Shown: positions 1 through 8,775 of the stretch, in pieces | Numbering within the stretch: position 1 is the first letter of the stretch | How the letters are laid out: every line of letters starts with the position of its first letter | DNA from: Spectribacter acetivorans | Lineage (GTDB): Bacteria > Pseudomonadota > Gammaproteobacteria > Nevskiales > Salinisphaeraceae | Assembly (NCBI RefSeq): GCF_031846305.1 | Contig: NZ_JAVRHY010000004.1 | Coordinates: forward strand, 222,593-286,592 | DNA: 64,000 nucleotides | Direction: 5' to 3' | Made by a program: the position numbers and the translations under genes | Notes under the pieces: generated by a model | What the model saw: only the letters and a program-made list of their open reading frames with translations | The model's database searches: none | Told to the model about the DNA's origin: nothing

Positions 1-1390
1 CATCATTCGGTCCAGCCGCGGCAATCGCCTCGGCGATGGCCAGCGCGCGGTCACGCTGTACGGTCACCGCGGCATCCCCGGGCATCCCCGAGACGATGGC
101 CCGCACGATGGCGTCGCCATCTTCATGGCGGGGGTTGTCGTCGGTCACCCAGACCCAGTCCGCAAGCCGGGCCGCGGCCGCTCCCATCAACGGGCGCTTG
201 CCCGCATCACGATTGCCGCCGCAGCCGAACACGCAGTGCAGCCGGCCATCAACATGCTCACCCAGGGCGCGAAGCGCGTGCTCAAGCGCCGCCGCGGTGT
301 GGGCATAGTCAACCACCACCAACGGGCCCTGGCCCGGGGCGTCGACCACTTCCATGCGGCCGGGCACGGTCTGCAGCGCGGCCAGCGCCGACACCGCCCG
401 CTCGGGGGCAACGCCGTCGACCAGCAGCACCGACAGCACCGCCAGCAGGTTGTAGGCGTTGAAACGACCGAGCAGCCCGCTTTCCACCCGCAGGCGACCC
501 CAGCTGCTGTCTACTTCCACCACCAGGCCGCCCGGTCGGGTCAGCACGTCGGTGGCAAAAACATGCAGCCCGGTGATCGGCGGGGTATGCGGCATCAGGC
601 CGTATGCCACCGAGCCACCGCGTTCAGCCATGTCGGCGAACCAGGCCGCGCCGGTGGCATCGTCGATATTCAGAATGACGTGATCGAGCCCGGCAAACTC
701 GAACAGCCGCCGCTTGGCGGCGACGTAGGCCTCCACGCTGCCGTGATAGTCGAGGTGATCGCGGCCCAGGTTGGTAAGCACGGCGATGTCGATGTCGGTG
801 CCATCGACCCGGCACTGGTCCAGCGCATGCGATGACACTTCCAGCGCCACAGCCTCCGCCCGCGCGGCCGCCAGCCGGGCCAGCCAACCCTGCAGCGATA
901 CCGCATCCGGCGTGGTGTGAGTGGGCGCCGCCAGCGCATCCAGCCAGCCGTAACCAAGCGTGCCCAGATAGCCGCTGATGCGACCAAGATGCATCAACGC
1001 CTGCGTGAGCAGATGGGTGCCCGAGGTCTTGCCGTCGGTGCCGGTGACGCCGACCACCAGCATGCTGGCCGACGGATTGCCGTGGAAGCGCGACGCGATC
1101 TCGCCCACATGCCGATGCAGATCGGTCACCCGGATGGCCGGCACCGTCACGGTCGGTGGCTGATCGCCATCCCAGAGTACGGCAACCGCACCGCGGGCCA
1201 GCGCATCATCGATGTATGCCATCCCGTGCCGCTTGCCCCCGCCACAGGCCAGGAACAGGTCACCGGGAGACACCTGCCGGCTGTCCGTGGCCAGACCGGT
1301 CACCGCCAGTTCGTCAACCGGGGGCTCACCCAGCCCGGCCAGCAGCCGGTCCAGCCGCATCGGTGCCGGCTGCAGCGCGACCAGGCTCAT
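1..1390 (-). CDS. murE: UDP-N-acetylmuramoyl-tripeptide (meso-DAP-adding) synthetase MurE, 3' end cut by window
   Basis: Cytoplasmic Mur ligase that adds meso-diaminopimelate to UDP-MurNAc-L-Ala-D-Glu in peptidoglycan synthesis. About 463 codons are visible; the C-terminus lies beyond base 1. The translation shows the Mur ligase P-loop GVTGTDGKTSG near residue 110, a central HTTPD segment, and the DNPR motif (in DDNPRHED) that marks meso-DAP rather than lysine specificity. The ATG at 1390 overlaps the ftsI stop by four bases (ATGA), so it is translationally coupled in the dcw cluster. A full-length enzyme is about 490-500 residues, so only a few dozen are missing. Confidence 0.95.
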   Translation of the reverse strand, partial: MSLVALQPAPMRLDRLLAGLGEPPVDELAVTGLATDSRQVSPGDLFLACGGGKRHGMAYIDDALARGAVAVLWDGDQPPTVTVPAIRVTDLHRHVGEIASRFHGNPSASMLVVGVTGTDGKTSGTHLLTQALMHLGRISGYLGTLGYGWLDALAAPTHTTPDAVSLQGWLARLAAARAEAVALEVSSHALDQCRVDGTDIDIAVLTNLGRDHLDYHGSVEAYVAAKRRLFEFAGLDHVILNIDDATGAAWFADMAERGGSVAYGLMPHTPPITGLHVFATDVLTRPGGLVVEVDSSWGRLRVESGLLGRFNAYNLLAVLSVLLVDGVAPERAVSALAALQTVPGRMEVVDAPGQGPLVVVDYAHTAAALEHALRALGEHVDGRLHCVFGCGGNRDAGKRPLMGAAAARLADWVWVTDDNPRHEDGDAIVRAIVSGMPGDAAVTVQRDRALAIAEAIAAAGPND

Positions 1391-3126
1391 GACTTGGACT
1401 CCGGTTCGGCCGCGGCGTCGGCAGTCAGGGTCGCCGGGTTGTCCGGCGGCACGCGCAGAATGCGCAGCGCCTCCCGCATGATGTTGGAAAAGGCCGGCGC
1501 GGCCACCAGCCCACCGTAGTAGTCCCCGCTGCCGGGCTCATCGACCATTATCAGCGTGACCAGCGCCGGGTCATCGGCCGGCGCCATGCCCACGAACAGG
1601 GACTGGTGACTGGCGGCGTCGTAGCCCGCGCCTTCGACCTTGCGCACCGTGCCGGTCTTGCCGACCACGCGGTAGCCGGGCACCGCGGCCCGCCCGGCCG
1701 TGCCTTCCGCGGACACGACGTCGCCGAGCAGATCGCGCACCTTGGCGGCGGCGTCAGCCGAAATCACCTGCCTGGGCGCGGCCTGCCAGTCATCCTCGCC
1801 GGCCAGGGTCAGCCGCAGATCCCGAAGCCGGCCATCGTCCGCCAGTGCCGCATAGGCCCGGATCAGCTGCAGCGCCGTGACCGACACCCCGTAGCCATAG
1901 GCCGCGGTGGCGGTGGTGACATCATCCCAGCGGGCGAAATTGCGGAGCACACCATAGCGCTCGCCCGGGAAGCGAACGCCGCTGATGGTGCCGAAACCGT
2001 AGTCGTTGTAGACCTGCCAGAGCCGTTCCGGCCCCAACTTCAATCCCACCTTGGCCGCGCCCACGTTGCTGGACTTGGTCAGCAGCCGACGCAGATCGAC
2101 ATCGCCGTAGTCGCGGAAGTCACGAACCGTCAGGCGACCCACGCGAAAGCGCCCGCCCTCGGTATCGATCACGCTGTCGCGCGTGAACGCGCCGGCATCC
2201 AGCGCTCGCGAGATCAACAGCGGCTTGAAGGTGGAACCGGGCTCGAACGTGTCGGTGACGGCCCGATGCCGCAACGTCCCGGTCGGGATCGATTCGCGGC
2301 TGTTCGGATTGAAACTGGGAAAGGACACCATGGCCAGGATTTCGCCCGTTTCCGGGTCGGCCATCACCGCCACGCCGGCACTGGCCTGGTGTTCCAGCAC
2401 TGCCGCCTTGAGCTCGCGGTAGGCCAGCGCCTGCAGACGCAGATCCACGGTCAGCCGCACATCGCCACCGGGATCGGGCGGGGTGAACTCGGCCAGATCC
2501 TCCACCACCCGACCGACACGGTCCTTGATCACGCGGCGGCTGCCGGGCGCGCCATCGAGTTCATCGTCCAGCGCCAGCTCGATGCCCTCCTGGCCGCGAC
2601 CGTCGATGTCGGTCAGCCCCACCAGCTGGGCGGTGGATTCACCGCCCGGGTAGTACCGCCGGTACTCGCGCTGCAGGAACACGCCCGGGGCACCCACCGC
2701 CATCACCCGCTGGGCATGGGCCGGACTCAGCTGGCGCTGCAGATACAGGAACTGACGTTCGCGATAATTTTCCAGACGGTCACGAAGTTCCGCCGTGCTG
2801 TAGTCCAGTTCGCCCGCCAGCGCGGACAGTCGCCCGGGATCCTCCAGTAGCGCCGCCGGCACCGCCCAGACGGATTCCGTGGGTGCTGAAAGGGCCAGCG
2901 GCGCACCGCGGCGGTCGCGGATGGCGCCGCGGACCGCCGGCACTTCCATCGTCCGCAGATGCCGCTTGGCGCCCTCCTCGTTGAGGAATTCCTGATCCAG
3001 CACCTGCAGCTCGAACGCCCGGGCCCCCAGCATCACGGCAAACACGCCGAACAGCCCGAGCATCGCGCGGGCCCGCCAGGCCGGCGGCGGCTCCAGCTTG
3101 TGATTGCGGCGCCGCGACCGGTTCAC
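1387..3126 (-). CDS. ftsI: Peptidoglycan D,D-transpeptidase FtsI (PBP3)
   Basis: Septal class B penicillin-binding protein that cross-links division-site peptidoglycan. A GTG start at 3126 gives 579 residues and a GTGA overlap with the ftsL stop; a longer reading would run back through ftsL and is rejected. The order is a short basic cytoplasmic tail, one membrane anchor (about residues 21-39), a PBP dimerisation domain, then the transpeptidase domain. The active-site motifs are intact: S298-T-F-K301, S352-S-N354 and K490-T-G492. It sits between ftsL and murE as in other gammaproteobacteria and should be co-transcribed from the mraZ promoter. Confidence 0.96.
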   Translation of the reverse strand: MNRSRRRNHKLEPPPAWRARAMLGLFGVFAVMLGARAFELQVLDQEFLNEEGAKRHLRTMEVPAVRGAIRDRRGAPLALSAPTESVWAVPAALLEDPGRLSALAGELDYSTAELRDRLENYRERQFLYLQRQLSPAHAQRVMAVGAPGVFLQREYRRYYPGGESTAQLVGLTDIDGRGQEGIELALDDELDGAPGSRRVIKDRVGRVVEDLAEFTPPDPGGDVRLTVDLRLQALAYRELKAAVLEHQASAGVAVMADPETGEILAMVSFPSFNPNSRESIPTGTLRHRAVTDTFEPGSTFKPLLISRALDAGAFTRDSVIDTEGGRFRVGRLTVRDFRDYGDVDLRRLLTKSSNVGAAKVGLKLGPERLWQVYNDYGFGTISGVRFPGERYGVLRNFARWDDVTTATAAYGYGVSVTALQLIRAYAALADDGRLRDLRLTLAGEDDWQAAPRQVISADAAAKVRDLLGDVVSAEGTAGRAAVPGYRVVGKTGTVRKVEGAGYDAASHQSLFVGMAPADDPALVTLIMVDEPGSGDYYGGLVAAPAFSNIMREALRILRVPPDNPATLTADAAAEPESKS

Positions 3127-3395
3127 GGCTGTGCCTCGATCAGTTCGAAGTGACGCGGCACTTGCATGTCCAACTGTTCCCGCGCCATGCGAGCGACCCG
3201 GTCCGGATTGGCCCAGGCGCTTTCCTCCAGCTGCAGCTGTGACCATTCCGTGCGCAGGCGATCACGCTCCACCCGCAGCACCTGCAACTCCGACTGCAGC
3301 TCCCGCGACTGGTGCTTGGCCTCGATCACGGCCACCGAGCTGGCCAGCGCAACACCGCCCAGCACTGTCAGTAGTACGGCCCGCCGCCCGGTCAT
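3123..3395 (-). CDS. ftsL: Cell division protein FtsL
   Basis: Small bitopic divisome protein (90 residues) that normally forms a complex with FtsB and FtsQ. It has a short basic N-terminus, a hydrophobic segment at about residues 7-24, then a periplasmic heptad-like coiled coil rich in Glu, Arg and Leu. It overlaps both neighbours by four bases, the rsmH stop upstream and the ftsI start downstream. Sequence similarity in FtsL is always weak, so the call rests on size, topology and the rsmH-X-ftsI position. Confidence 0.9.
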   Translation of the reverse strand: MTGRRAVLLTVLGGVALASSVAVIEAKHQSRELQSELQVLRVERDRLRTEWSQLQLEESAWANPDRVARMAREQLDMQVPRHFELIEAQP

Positions 3396-4327
3396 GAGCG
3401 CCGCCGTTCCGCGATCCGCAACACGGCGCTGCGGGCACGGGGGTTGGCCGCCACTTCCGCGGCGTCCGGTCGCCGGGGCTTGCCCACCAGCGCGAAGCCG
3501 GGCTCGGGCTCGGCCGCCATGGGTACCGGTGGTGGCGGCGGATGCGCCTCGGCCCGCATGAACCGCTTGACGATGCGGTCCTCCAGCGAATGAAAGCTGA
3601 TCACCGCCAGCCGACCGCCATCGGCAAGCGCGGCCGGGCAGGCGTCCAGGGCCGCCTGAAGCGCGCCCAGCTCGTCGTTGACCTGGATACGCAGCGCCTG
3701 AAACGTGCGCGTGGCGGGATGAATCCGGCTGCCGGCGGCAATCCGGGCCGGGGTGGCATCGGCCACGATCGCGGCCAGCCGGTCGGTTGTGTCAATGGGG
3801 GCATGCTCGCGGGCGGTCACGATGGCCCGGGCGATGCGCCCGGCCAGCTTCTCCTCCCCGTAGCGACGCAGAACACCCGCGATGTCACCCAGATCCGCCC
3901 GCGCCAGCCACTCGGCCGCGCTTTCACCCGTGTCGGGATCCATGCGCATGTCCAGCGGGCCACCGTGGCGGAAGGAAAACCCGCGGCTGGCGTCGTCCAC
4001 CTGCGGCGAGGACAGCCCCAGATCGAACAGAATGCCGTCGACCCGGCCGGTCAGACCGGCGTCCGCGATCACCGCGCCGAGGCGGTCGAAGCCCGTGCGG
4101 CGAAACTGAAAAAGGGGCTCGCGCCCCCAGCTGCGTTCGGCGTGGGCCTGGGCATCCGGGTCGCGATCCACCGCCAGCAACCGGCCCTGACCGCCCAGAC
4201 GCTCGAGAATGGCACCGGTGTGGCCACCGCGCCCGTAGGTGGCATCCACGTAGACGCCGCCCGGCCGCACGAACAACGCGTCGACCGCGGCGTCCAGCAA
4301 CACCGAGGCGTGAGGCCGGTCATTCAT
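3392..4327 (-). CDS. rsmH: 16S rRNA (cytosine1402-N4)-methyltransferase RsmH (MraW)
   Basis: SAM-dependent methyltransferase acting on C1402 of 16S rRNA in the ribosomal P site. The N-terminus reads HASVLLDAAVDAL, followed by the SAM-binding YVDATYGRGGHTG and the downstream FDLGLSSPQ, all family hallmarks. The ATG at 4327 gives 311 residues, matching the usual 310-315; an in-frame ATG at 4345 preceded by GGGAG is an alternative giving 317. The reading frame stays open further upstream, but that stretch overlaps mraZ and is not credible. It is the second gene of the dcw cluster and overlaps ftsL by four bases. Confidence 0.95.
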   Translation of the reverse strand: MNDRPHASVLLDAAVDALFVRPGGVYVDATYGRGGHTGAILERLGGQGRLLAVDRDPDAQAHAERSWGREPLFQFRRTGFDRLGAVIADAGLTGRVDGILFDLGLSSPQVDDASRGFSFRHGGPLDMRMDPDTGESAAEWLARADLGDIAGVLRRYGEEKLAGRIARAIVTAREHAPIDTTDRLAAIVADATPARIAAGSRIHPATRTFQALRIQVNDELGALQAALDACPAALADGGRLAVISFHSLEDRIVKRFMRAEAHPPPPPVPMAAEPEPGFALVGKPRRPDAAEVAANPRARSAVLRIAERRRS

Positions 4328-4380
4328 CGCCCATGCTCGCGCCATCTCCCTGTTCCCGATGGCCCCGTGGCCACACCCGG

Positions 4381-4842
4381 TCAAAGCGGTAGATCCTGCA
4401 GCGCATCGGGCAGCGCGCCCGCCGCCGCCTGCGCAGCCAGCTCGTCGCAACTGGCGTCGTTTCGCGCCTGCCAATCGTCTTCTGCCCAGAGTTCGAAAAG
4501 ATTGCCCACGCCCATCAGCACGGCGCGGGAGTCGATGCCGGCAAACCCGCGCAACGGGCTCGGCAACAGCAGTCGTCCCTGCTTGTCCATTTCCAGGTCA
4601 CGCGCATTGCCCAGCAGGAATCGCTGGATGTCGCGCACCTTGGGATTGAGTCCACCGCGGCTGAGCAGCTCGCTTTCGAAGGCCTGGAACTGCGGCTGCG
4701 GGTAGATCAGAAGACAACGATCCCAGTGCTGGGTGACCACAATCCGACCGCCGCAAGCATCCCGAATCGGCTGACGGTAAGCCGATGGAATGGCGAAGCG
4801 TCCCTTCGCGTCGACGGTGACTGGACTGGAACCCCTGAACAC
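4381..4842 (-). CDS. mraZ: Transcriptional regulator / division-cluster protein MraZ
   Basis: AbrB-like DNA-binding protein, 153 residues, first gene of the division and wall cluster; in E. coli MraZ represses its own operon. Two tandem SpoVT/AbrB-type halves are visible, starting VTVDAKGRFAIPS (about residues 8-20) and LEMDKQGRLLLPS (about residues 83-95). The start is a GTG at 4842 with an AGGGAG ribosome-binding site about nine bases upstream. A 10-bp-periodic repeat array and a near-consensus promoter lie directly upstream, consistent with autoregulation. Confidence 0.95.
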   Translation of the reverse strand: MFRGSSPVTVDAKGRFAIPSAYRQPIRDACGGRIVVTQHWDRCLLIYPQPQFQAFESELLSRGGLNPKVRDIQRFLLGNARDLEMDKQGRLLLPSPLRGFAGIDSRAVLMGVGNLFELWAEDDWQARNDASCDELAAQAAAGALPDALQDLPL

Positions 4843-4863
4843 GGTGCTGGCTCCCTGAAGCGG

Positions 4864-4903
4864 CGTTCCACTTCAAACCACTTTTTGCCCTTAATCGCCA
4901 CTA
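4864..4903 (-). promoter_or_regulatory. MraZ-type operator: four direct repeats at exact 10-bp spacing
   Basis: On the minus strand four units AGTGG, AAGGG, AGTGG, AGTGG follow each other at exact 10-bp intervals (plus-strand cores at 4868, 4878, 4888 and 4898), just upstream of the mraZ start. The most upstream unit overlaps the -10 box at 4900-4905. MraZ of other bacteria binds short G-rich direct repeats at 10-bp spacing in its own promoter. The role here is inferred from pattern and position. Confidence 0.7.
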
Positions 4904-4929
4904 TAGGCACCTCCGAATTCCCGTGTCAA
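4900..4929 (-). promoter_or_regulatory. Sigma70 promoter of the mraZ division cluster
   Basis: Minus strand: -35 TTGACA (4929-4924), an 18-bp spacer, -10 TATAGT (4905-4900). This is the closest sigma70 match noticed in the window and lies about 60 bases upstream of the mraZ GTG. Confidence 0.75.
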
Positions 4930-5282
4930 GGAAAAGTGACACCTGCTTCAGGGTAAAAACGTCGGTGAAACAGATGCTTAGAAGACAAGCCCGAGAGTGG
5001 CATGATGTGGGGCGAAAAATCGTCACATGGACAGCCGTTTAAGGCCGATTGATGACCGACGACATCAATCGCTACCGTCGGCAAGCGTCCGCATGACGGG
5101 GCGGCGTTCGATAGTCGCCAACGGGGTGGCGGGAACGCCGGGTAACAGGCTTGCGCGCCTGACATACGGTTTATCCTCGCCAGAAACAGACTGGCTGCGG
5201 CGTGGGCCCATCGCTCGGAAGGGCGGACCGCTTGCGGCTTCTACCGTTTGCCCCAGAAGCGATGAGGTGTGGTGGCGCGGGG
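4930..5282. other. Intergenic stretch with no recognised gene
   Basis: Lies between the mraZ promoter and the tandem repeat downstream of rnpB. Open frames cross it but lack a ribosome-binding site, a family motif or coding-like composition. I see no RNA gene or clear regulatory site. Confidence 0.5.
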
Positions 5283-5460
5283 CGAATTCGGGCGTCGGCG
5301 GATTGCTACCTTCCCGGCGACCCTCTTTCGGTTTCTCCCGCTTGCGGGAGAAAGGACGGGGTGCGGTGCGAGACGAATTCCGGCGTCGGCGGGTTGCTCC
5401 CTTCCCGGCTTCCCTCTTTCGATTTCTCCCGCTCGCGGGAGAAAAGACGGGGTGCGGTGC
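5283..5460. repeat. Two tandem copies of a ~91-bp repeat with a perfect inner hairpin
   Basis: Copy A starts at 5283 and copy B at 5374, both at CGAATTC, an offset of 91 bp. Each copy contains TTTCTCCCGC and GCGGGAGAAA separated by two bases (a perfect 10-bp stem), followed by a GACGGGGTGCGGTGC tail. Similar C-rich hairpin repeats are common between genes in GC-rich gammaproteobacteria. The array lies immediately downstream of the rnpB terminator. Confidence 0.75.
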
Positions 5461-5476
5461 CGCTTGCGCGGCACCG
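5455..5476 (-). terminator. Rho-independent terminator of rnpB
   Basis: Minus strand: CGGTGCCGC, loop GCAA, GCGGCACCG, a perfect 9-bp stem with a stable tetraloop. A short run of T follows about a dozen bases later. It begins about 12 bases past the 3' end of the RNase P RNA. Confidence 0.65.
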
Positions 5477-5487
5477 CCATTCGTTAT

Positions 5488-5842
5488 GGGAGTCGGCCTG
5501 TAAGCCGGGTTCTGTCTGGGACAGTCATTCGTCTGGGACGGATGTCGCCATCCGCCTCTAGCGACCTACCCGGGAGCCGTACGGGCCGCACGATGCTCCC
5601 CTATTCGGTCTTGCTCCGGGTGGGGTTTACCCTGCCACGAACCGTTGCCGGCCGCGCGGTGCGCTCTTACCGCACCTTTTCACCCTTGCCTGATCCCGCT
5701 TGCGCGGGCCATCGGCGGTATGTTTTCTGTGGCACTTTCCGTAGGCTCGCGCCCCCCAGGCGTTACCTGGCACCCTGCCCTATGGAGCCCGGACTTTCCT
5801 CCGTCGCCGTTGCCGGCGACCGCGACTGTCCAGCCGACTCCA
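5488..5842 (-). ncRNA. rnpB: RNase P RNA (class A)
   Basis: Catalytic RNA subunit of RNase P, which matures tRNA 5' ends. On the minus strand the sequence has the universal GAGGAAAGTCCGGGCTCC block near the 5' end, the central AGGGTGAAAAGGTGCGGTAAG segment, and the 3' block AGACAGAACCCGGCTTAC. The ends pair as helix P1: GGAGTCGGC at about 5841 with GCCGACTCC at about 5489. Length is about 355 nt against 377 in E. coli. Exact ends are inferred from P1. It lies 25 bp downstream of rsmI on the same strand. Confidence 0.95.
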
Positions 5843-5866
5843 CCGCCATGTTAGCCGATCGCGCCG

Positions 5867-6742
5867 TCACTCGGGGGTATCGCGCAGCGCCAGCGCCAGG
5901 TCGTAGAGCTGATTGCGGGGCATACCGGTCAGACGCGCCGTGCTGCGGGCCGCCTGCGTCACCGGCATCGACCGCAGCAGTTCACGCAGGATGCGCTCCG
6001 GGGTCAACCCCGCGGTCTCGGCCGGCGGCGGCGCGTCCGACCCGCCGATGACCAGCACGAACTCCCCACGCCGACGCTGATCATCCGCCTGCAGCCAGTC
6101 CACCAGCTCGCCGGCCGGCAGGGTCACGGTCTGTTCATGCAGCTTGGTGAGCTCCCGGGCGAGCGTGACCGGTCGTTCGCTGCCCAGCTCGGTGACGATA
6201 TCGGCCACGGTGGCGGCCACCCGATGACTGGACTCGTAGCAGATCAGCGTGCGCGGCTCGCCCGCCAGCTCCCCGAGCCGACGCCGCCGGGCGGTGGCTC
6301 GGGACGGCAGAAAGCCCTCGAACACGAAGCGGTCGGTGGGCAGACCGCTCACCGAGAGCGCCGCGATGGCCGCACAGGGCCCCGGCAGCGCTTCCACCCG
6401 GTGACCAGCGTCGCGCACCGCCCGAACCAGCACGAAACCGGGGTCGCTGATCAGCGGCGTGCCGGCATCGCAGATCAGGGCGATTCTCGCCCCCGCCTCG
6501 AGGCGCCCCAGTAGCTGCGTCACCCGCTGTGACTCGTTGTGCTCATGCAGCGAGAGCATGGGCACGTCGGCCGAGATCGAATCCATCAGGCGGCGGCTGT
6601 GGCGGGTATCCTCCGCCGCCACCAGATCCACCGTGCGCAGCACCTCGGCCGCCCGCGTCGACAGGTCCCCGAGATTCCCGATCGGGGTGGCGACGATGTA
6701 GAGGCAGGCGGTCTGGGTCACGGAACGGGCAGCCGGTGGCAT
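5867..6742 (-). CDS. rsmI: 16S rRNA (cytidine1402-2'-O)-methyltransferase RsmI
   Basis: SAM-dependent tetrapyrrole-methylase-fold enzyme that 2'-O-methylates C1402, the same nucleotide modified by the RsmH encoded at 3392-4327. The 291-residue protein shows the signature YIVATPIGNLGDLSTRA near the N-terminus, AEDTRHSRRL, and CDAGTPLISDPGF. Length matches the family (about 286). It is transcribed divergently from lpoA across a ~110-bp gap and is followed by rnpB. Confidence 0.95.
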   Translation of the reverse strand: MPPAARSVTQTACLYIVATPIGNLGDLSTRAAEVLRTVDLVAAEDTRHSRRLMDSISADVPMLSLHEHNESQRVTQLLGRLEAGARIALICDAGTPLISDPGFVLVRAVRDAGHRVEALPGPCAAIAALSVSGLPTDRFVFEGFLPSRATARRRRLGELAGEPRTLICYESSHRVAATVADIVTELGSERPVTLARELTKLHEQTVTLPAGELVDWLQADDQRRRGEFVLVIGGSDAPPPAETAGLTPERILRELLRSMPVTQAARSTARLTGMPRNQLYDLALALRDTPE

Positions 6743-6851
6743 GGATTCTTGCGGAAAACGCTACTATGGTAGCGCCCGGCATCGACCACTGCCCGCTTGC
6801 GGGCCGACCTGGCATCGATGTGACCCGCCGCCATCGCAGGAACAGGCCCCG

Positions 6852-8768
6852 ATGATCGCAATCCCGACTTTCTTCACGCGCTGGCTGCCGCTGATACCGG
6901 CCGCATTCATCCTCGCCGGCTGCGCCGCTCTACCGACCGGCGGTGATCGCGGCGGCCCGGTGGACCGTGCCGCGGCAGCCGCTTCCCGCGGCGAGCCGTC
7001 ACAGGCCTCGGTTCTGTATGAACAGGCGGCACAGGCGGCCAGTGAGCCCCGGCGGAGTCCGCTGTACCTGCGGGCCGCCGAGGCCGCGGTGGAAGCGGGC
7101 GACGGCGCGCGGGCGCAGCAGATGCTGAATCAGGTCAACGCCAACAGCCTCGGGGCCGACGACGAGGCCCGCCTGGTTTCGGTGGAACTGCGCGCCGAAG
7201 TGGCCGGCCTGTCCCCGGCCGAAGCACTGGACCGCATTTCGCCCCCCTCCGCCGGCGCGTCACCACTGGTGGCGGCCCGCACCTGGTCATTGCGCGCGGA
7301 GCTGTTGTTCGAGGCGGGGCGTACTATCGACGGCGTCCACGCCCTGGTTCAGCGCAGCGTGTGGCTGCTGGAGCCACGCGCGATACGCCGCAACGATGAA
7401 CGCATCTGGGAGCGTCTGCGGGCGGCGCAATCGCCGGCACAGGACCGTGCCGCCCTGGCCGCGGCCGACGCCATCACCCGTGGCTGGGTGGAACTGGCCG
7501 GCATCGCCGGTCAGGTCACGCCCGATCGCGACACGCTCACCCGCGACCTGCAGGCCTGGGAACAGCGTCACCCCGGGCATCCGGCCACCCGCCACATCCT
7601 GCCCGAGCAGCTGGGCTATCAGCCGATGTCGCCGGACATGCCCGGCGCCGGCGGACGCGGCGCCCGGGTAGTGGGCCTGGCGCTGCCGCTTTCCGGGCAG
7701 TTCGAAGGCGCCGCCGGCGCCGTGCGGGACGGCTTTCTCGCCGGTTATTACGAGGAGTCCGCGCCGCGGGCGGATGTCCGCATCTACGACACCAATCGGC
7801 AACGCAATGTGGCCGCGACGATTGACCAGGCCCGCGCCGACGGTGTCGGCATCCTGGTCGGACCGCTGGGCAAGGCGCAGGTTGCCGATCTCACCGGCGT
7901 GCCGCAGCTGCCGATGCCGGTGCTGGCGCTGAATTACCAGGACAACGCCGATCAGTTCCCCGGCTTCTATCAGTTCGGTCTCGCGCCCGAGGACGAAGCC
8001 CGGGCGGTTGCCGACCGCGCCGCCGCCGAGGGCTGGCGCCGCGCCATCGCGCTGGTGCCGGACGGCGACTGGGGCCAGCGGGTGCTGGGTGCCTTCGAGG
8101 AGGCGTTCTATTACGCGGGTGGTGATCTGGTGGATTACGCCACCTACGACACCTCGCAGAACGACCACGCCGAGCCGATCAAGCGGGTGCTCAGGTATAC
8201 CGGTGTGCGCGAGGGACAGGCCCGCGAGGTTGCTACCAATGCTGATGGCGAACCGGTTGAGCAGGGCCGGCGCCAGGACGTGGACTTCGTGTTTCTGGCC
8301 GCCCAGCCCAACCACGCGCGGCTGATCCGCACTCAGCTGCGCTTCTACCGGGCCACGAGCCTGCCGGTGCTGGCCACCTCCCACGCCTATACCGGCCAGG
8401 TCGACCCGGACCGCGATATCGATCTGAACGGCCTGATGTTCGCCGACATGCCCTGGGTGCTGGCACGCGACGATGTCCCCCGGCTGAGCGCAATCGCCGA
8501 ACGCTGGCCGGATGATGCCGACCGCTATCCGCGCCTGTTCGCCATGGGGCTGGATGCCTGGCGACTGGCGGCTCGCATCCGGGCCGGGGAAATGCGGGCG
8601 GGCGACCTGTTTGAGGGTGCGACCGGCGCGTTGTATCTGGAGCCCGACGGTCAGATCCGTCGCCGCCTGAACTGGGGCGAATTCAGCCGCGGCAAGCCCA
8701 CGCCGATCGAGCCGGCACGGCCGGAAAACGGGTTCATCCCGCTGGACGCCGGGCAGAGCGGCAGCTGA
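6852..8768 (+). CDS. lpoA: Outer-membrane lipoprotein LpoA, activator of PBP1A
   Basis: Outer-membrane lipoprotein that in E. coli reaches through the periplasm to stimulate PBP1A. The ATG at 6852 follows an AGGAACAGG ribosome-binding site and gives 638 residues. A signal peptide ends in the lipobox ILAGC with Cys24 as lipidation site. An N-terminal TPR-like Ala-rich helical region (about residues 40-270) is followed by a periplasmic-binding-protein-like C-terminal domain starting near VVGLALPLSGQF. Order lpoA-yraN-diaA, divergent from rsmI, is the same as in E. coli. Confidence 0.92.
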   Translation: MIAIPTFFTRWLPLIPAAFILAGCAALPTGGDRGGPVDRAAAAASRGEPSQASVLYEQAAQAASEPRRSPLYLRAAEAAVEAGDGARAQQMLNQVNANSLGADDEARLVSVELRAEVAGLSPAEALDRISPPSAGASPLVAARTWSLRAELLFEAGRTIDGVHALVQRSVWLLEPRAIRRNDERIWERLRAAQSPAQDRAALAAADAITRGWVELAGIAGQVTPDRDTLTRDLQAWEQRHPGHPATRHILPEQLGYQPMSPDMPGAGGRGARVVGLALPLSGQFEGAAGAVRDGFLAGYYEESAPRADVRIYDTNRQRNVAATIDQARADGVGILVGPLGKAQVADLTGVPQLPMPVLALNYQDNADQFPGFYQFGLAPEDEARAVADRAAAEGWRRAIALVPDGDWGQRVLGAFEEAFYYAGGDLVDYATYDTSQNDHAEPIKRVLRYTGVREGQAREVATNADGEPVEQGRRQDVDFVFLAAQPNHARLIRTQLRFYRATSLPVLATSHAYTGQVDPDRDIDLNGLMFADMPWVLARDDVPRLSAIAERWPDDADRYPRLFAMGLDAWRLAARIRAGEMRAGDLFEGATGALYLEPDGQIRRRLNWGEFSRGKPTPIEPARPENGFIPLDAGQSGS

Positions 8769-8775
8769 TTCGCCC

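Noticed and set aside
125..835. Plus-strand open frames over murE
   Set aside because: They are opposite-strand shadows of murE, whose minus-strand frame carries all the Mur ligase motifs.
5027..5503. A 158-codon open frame on the plus strand over the mraZ-rnpB gap
   Set aside because: It runs through the tandem hairpin repeat and into rnpB, lacks a ribosome-binding site and matches no family; it is a GC-rich chance frame.
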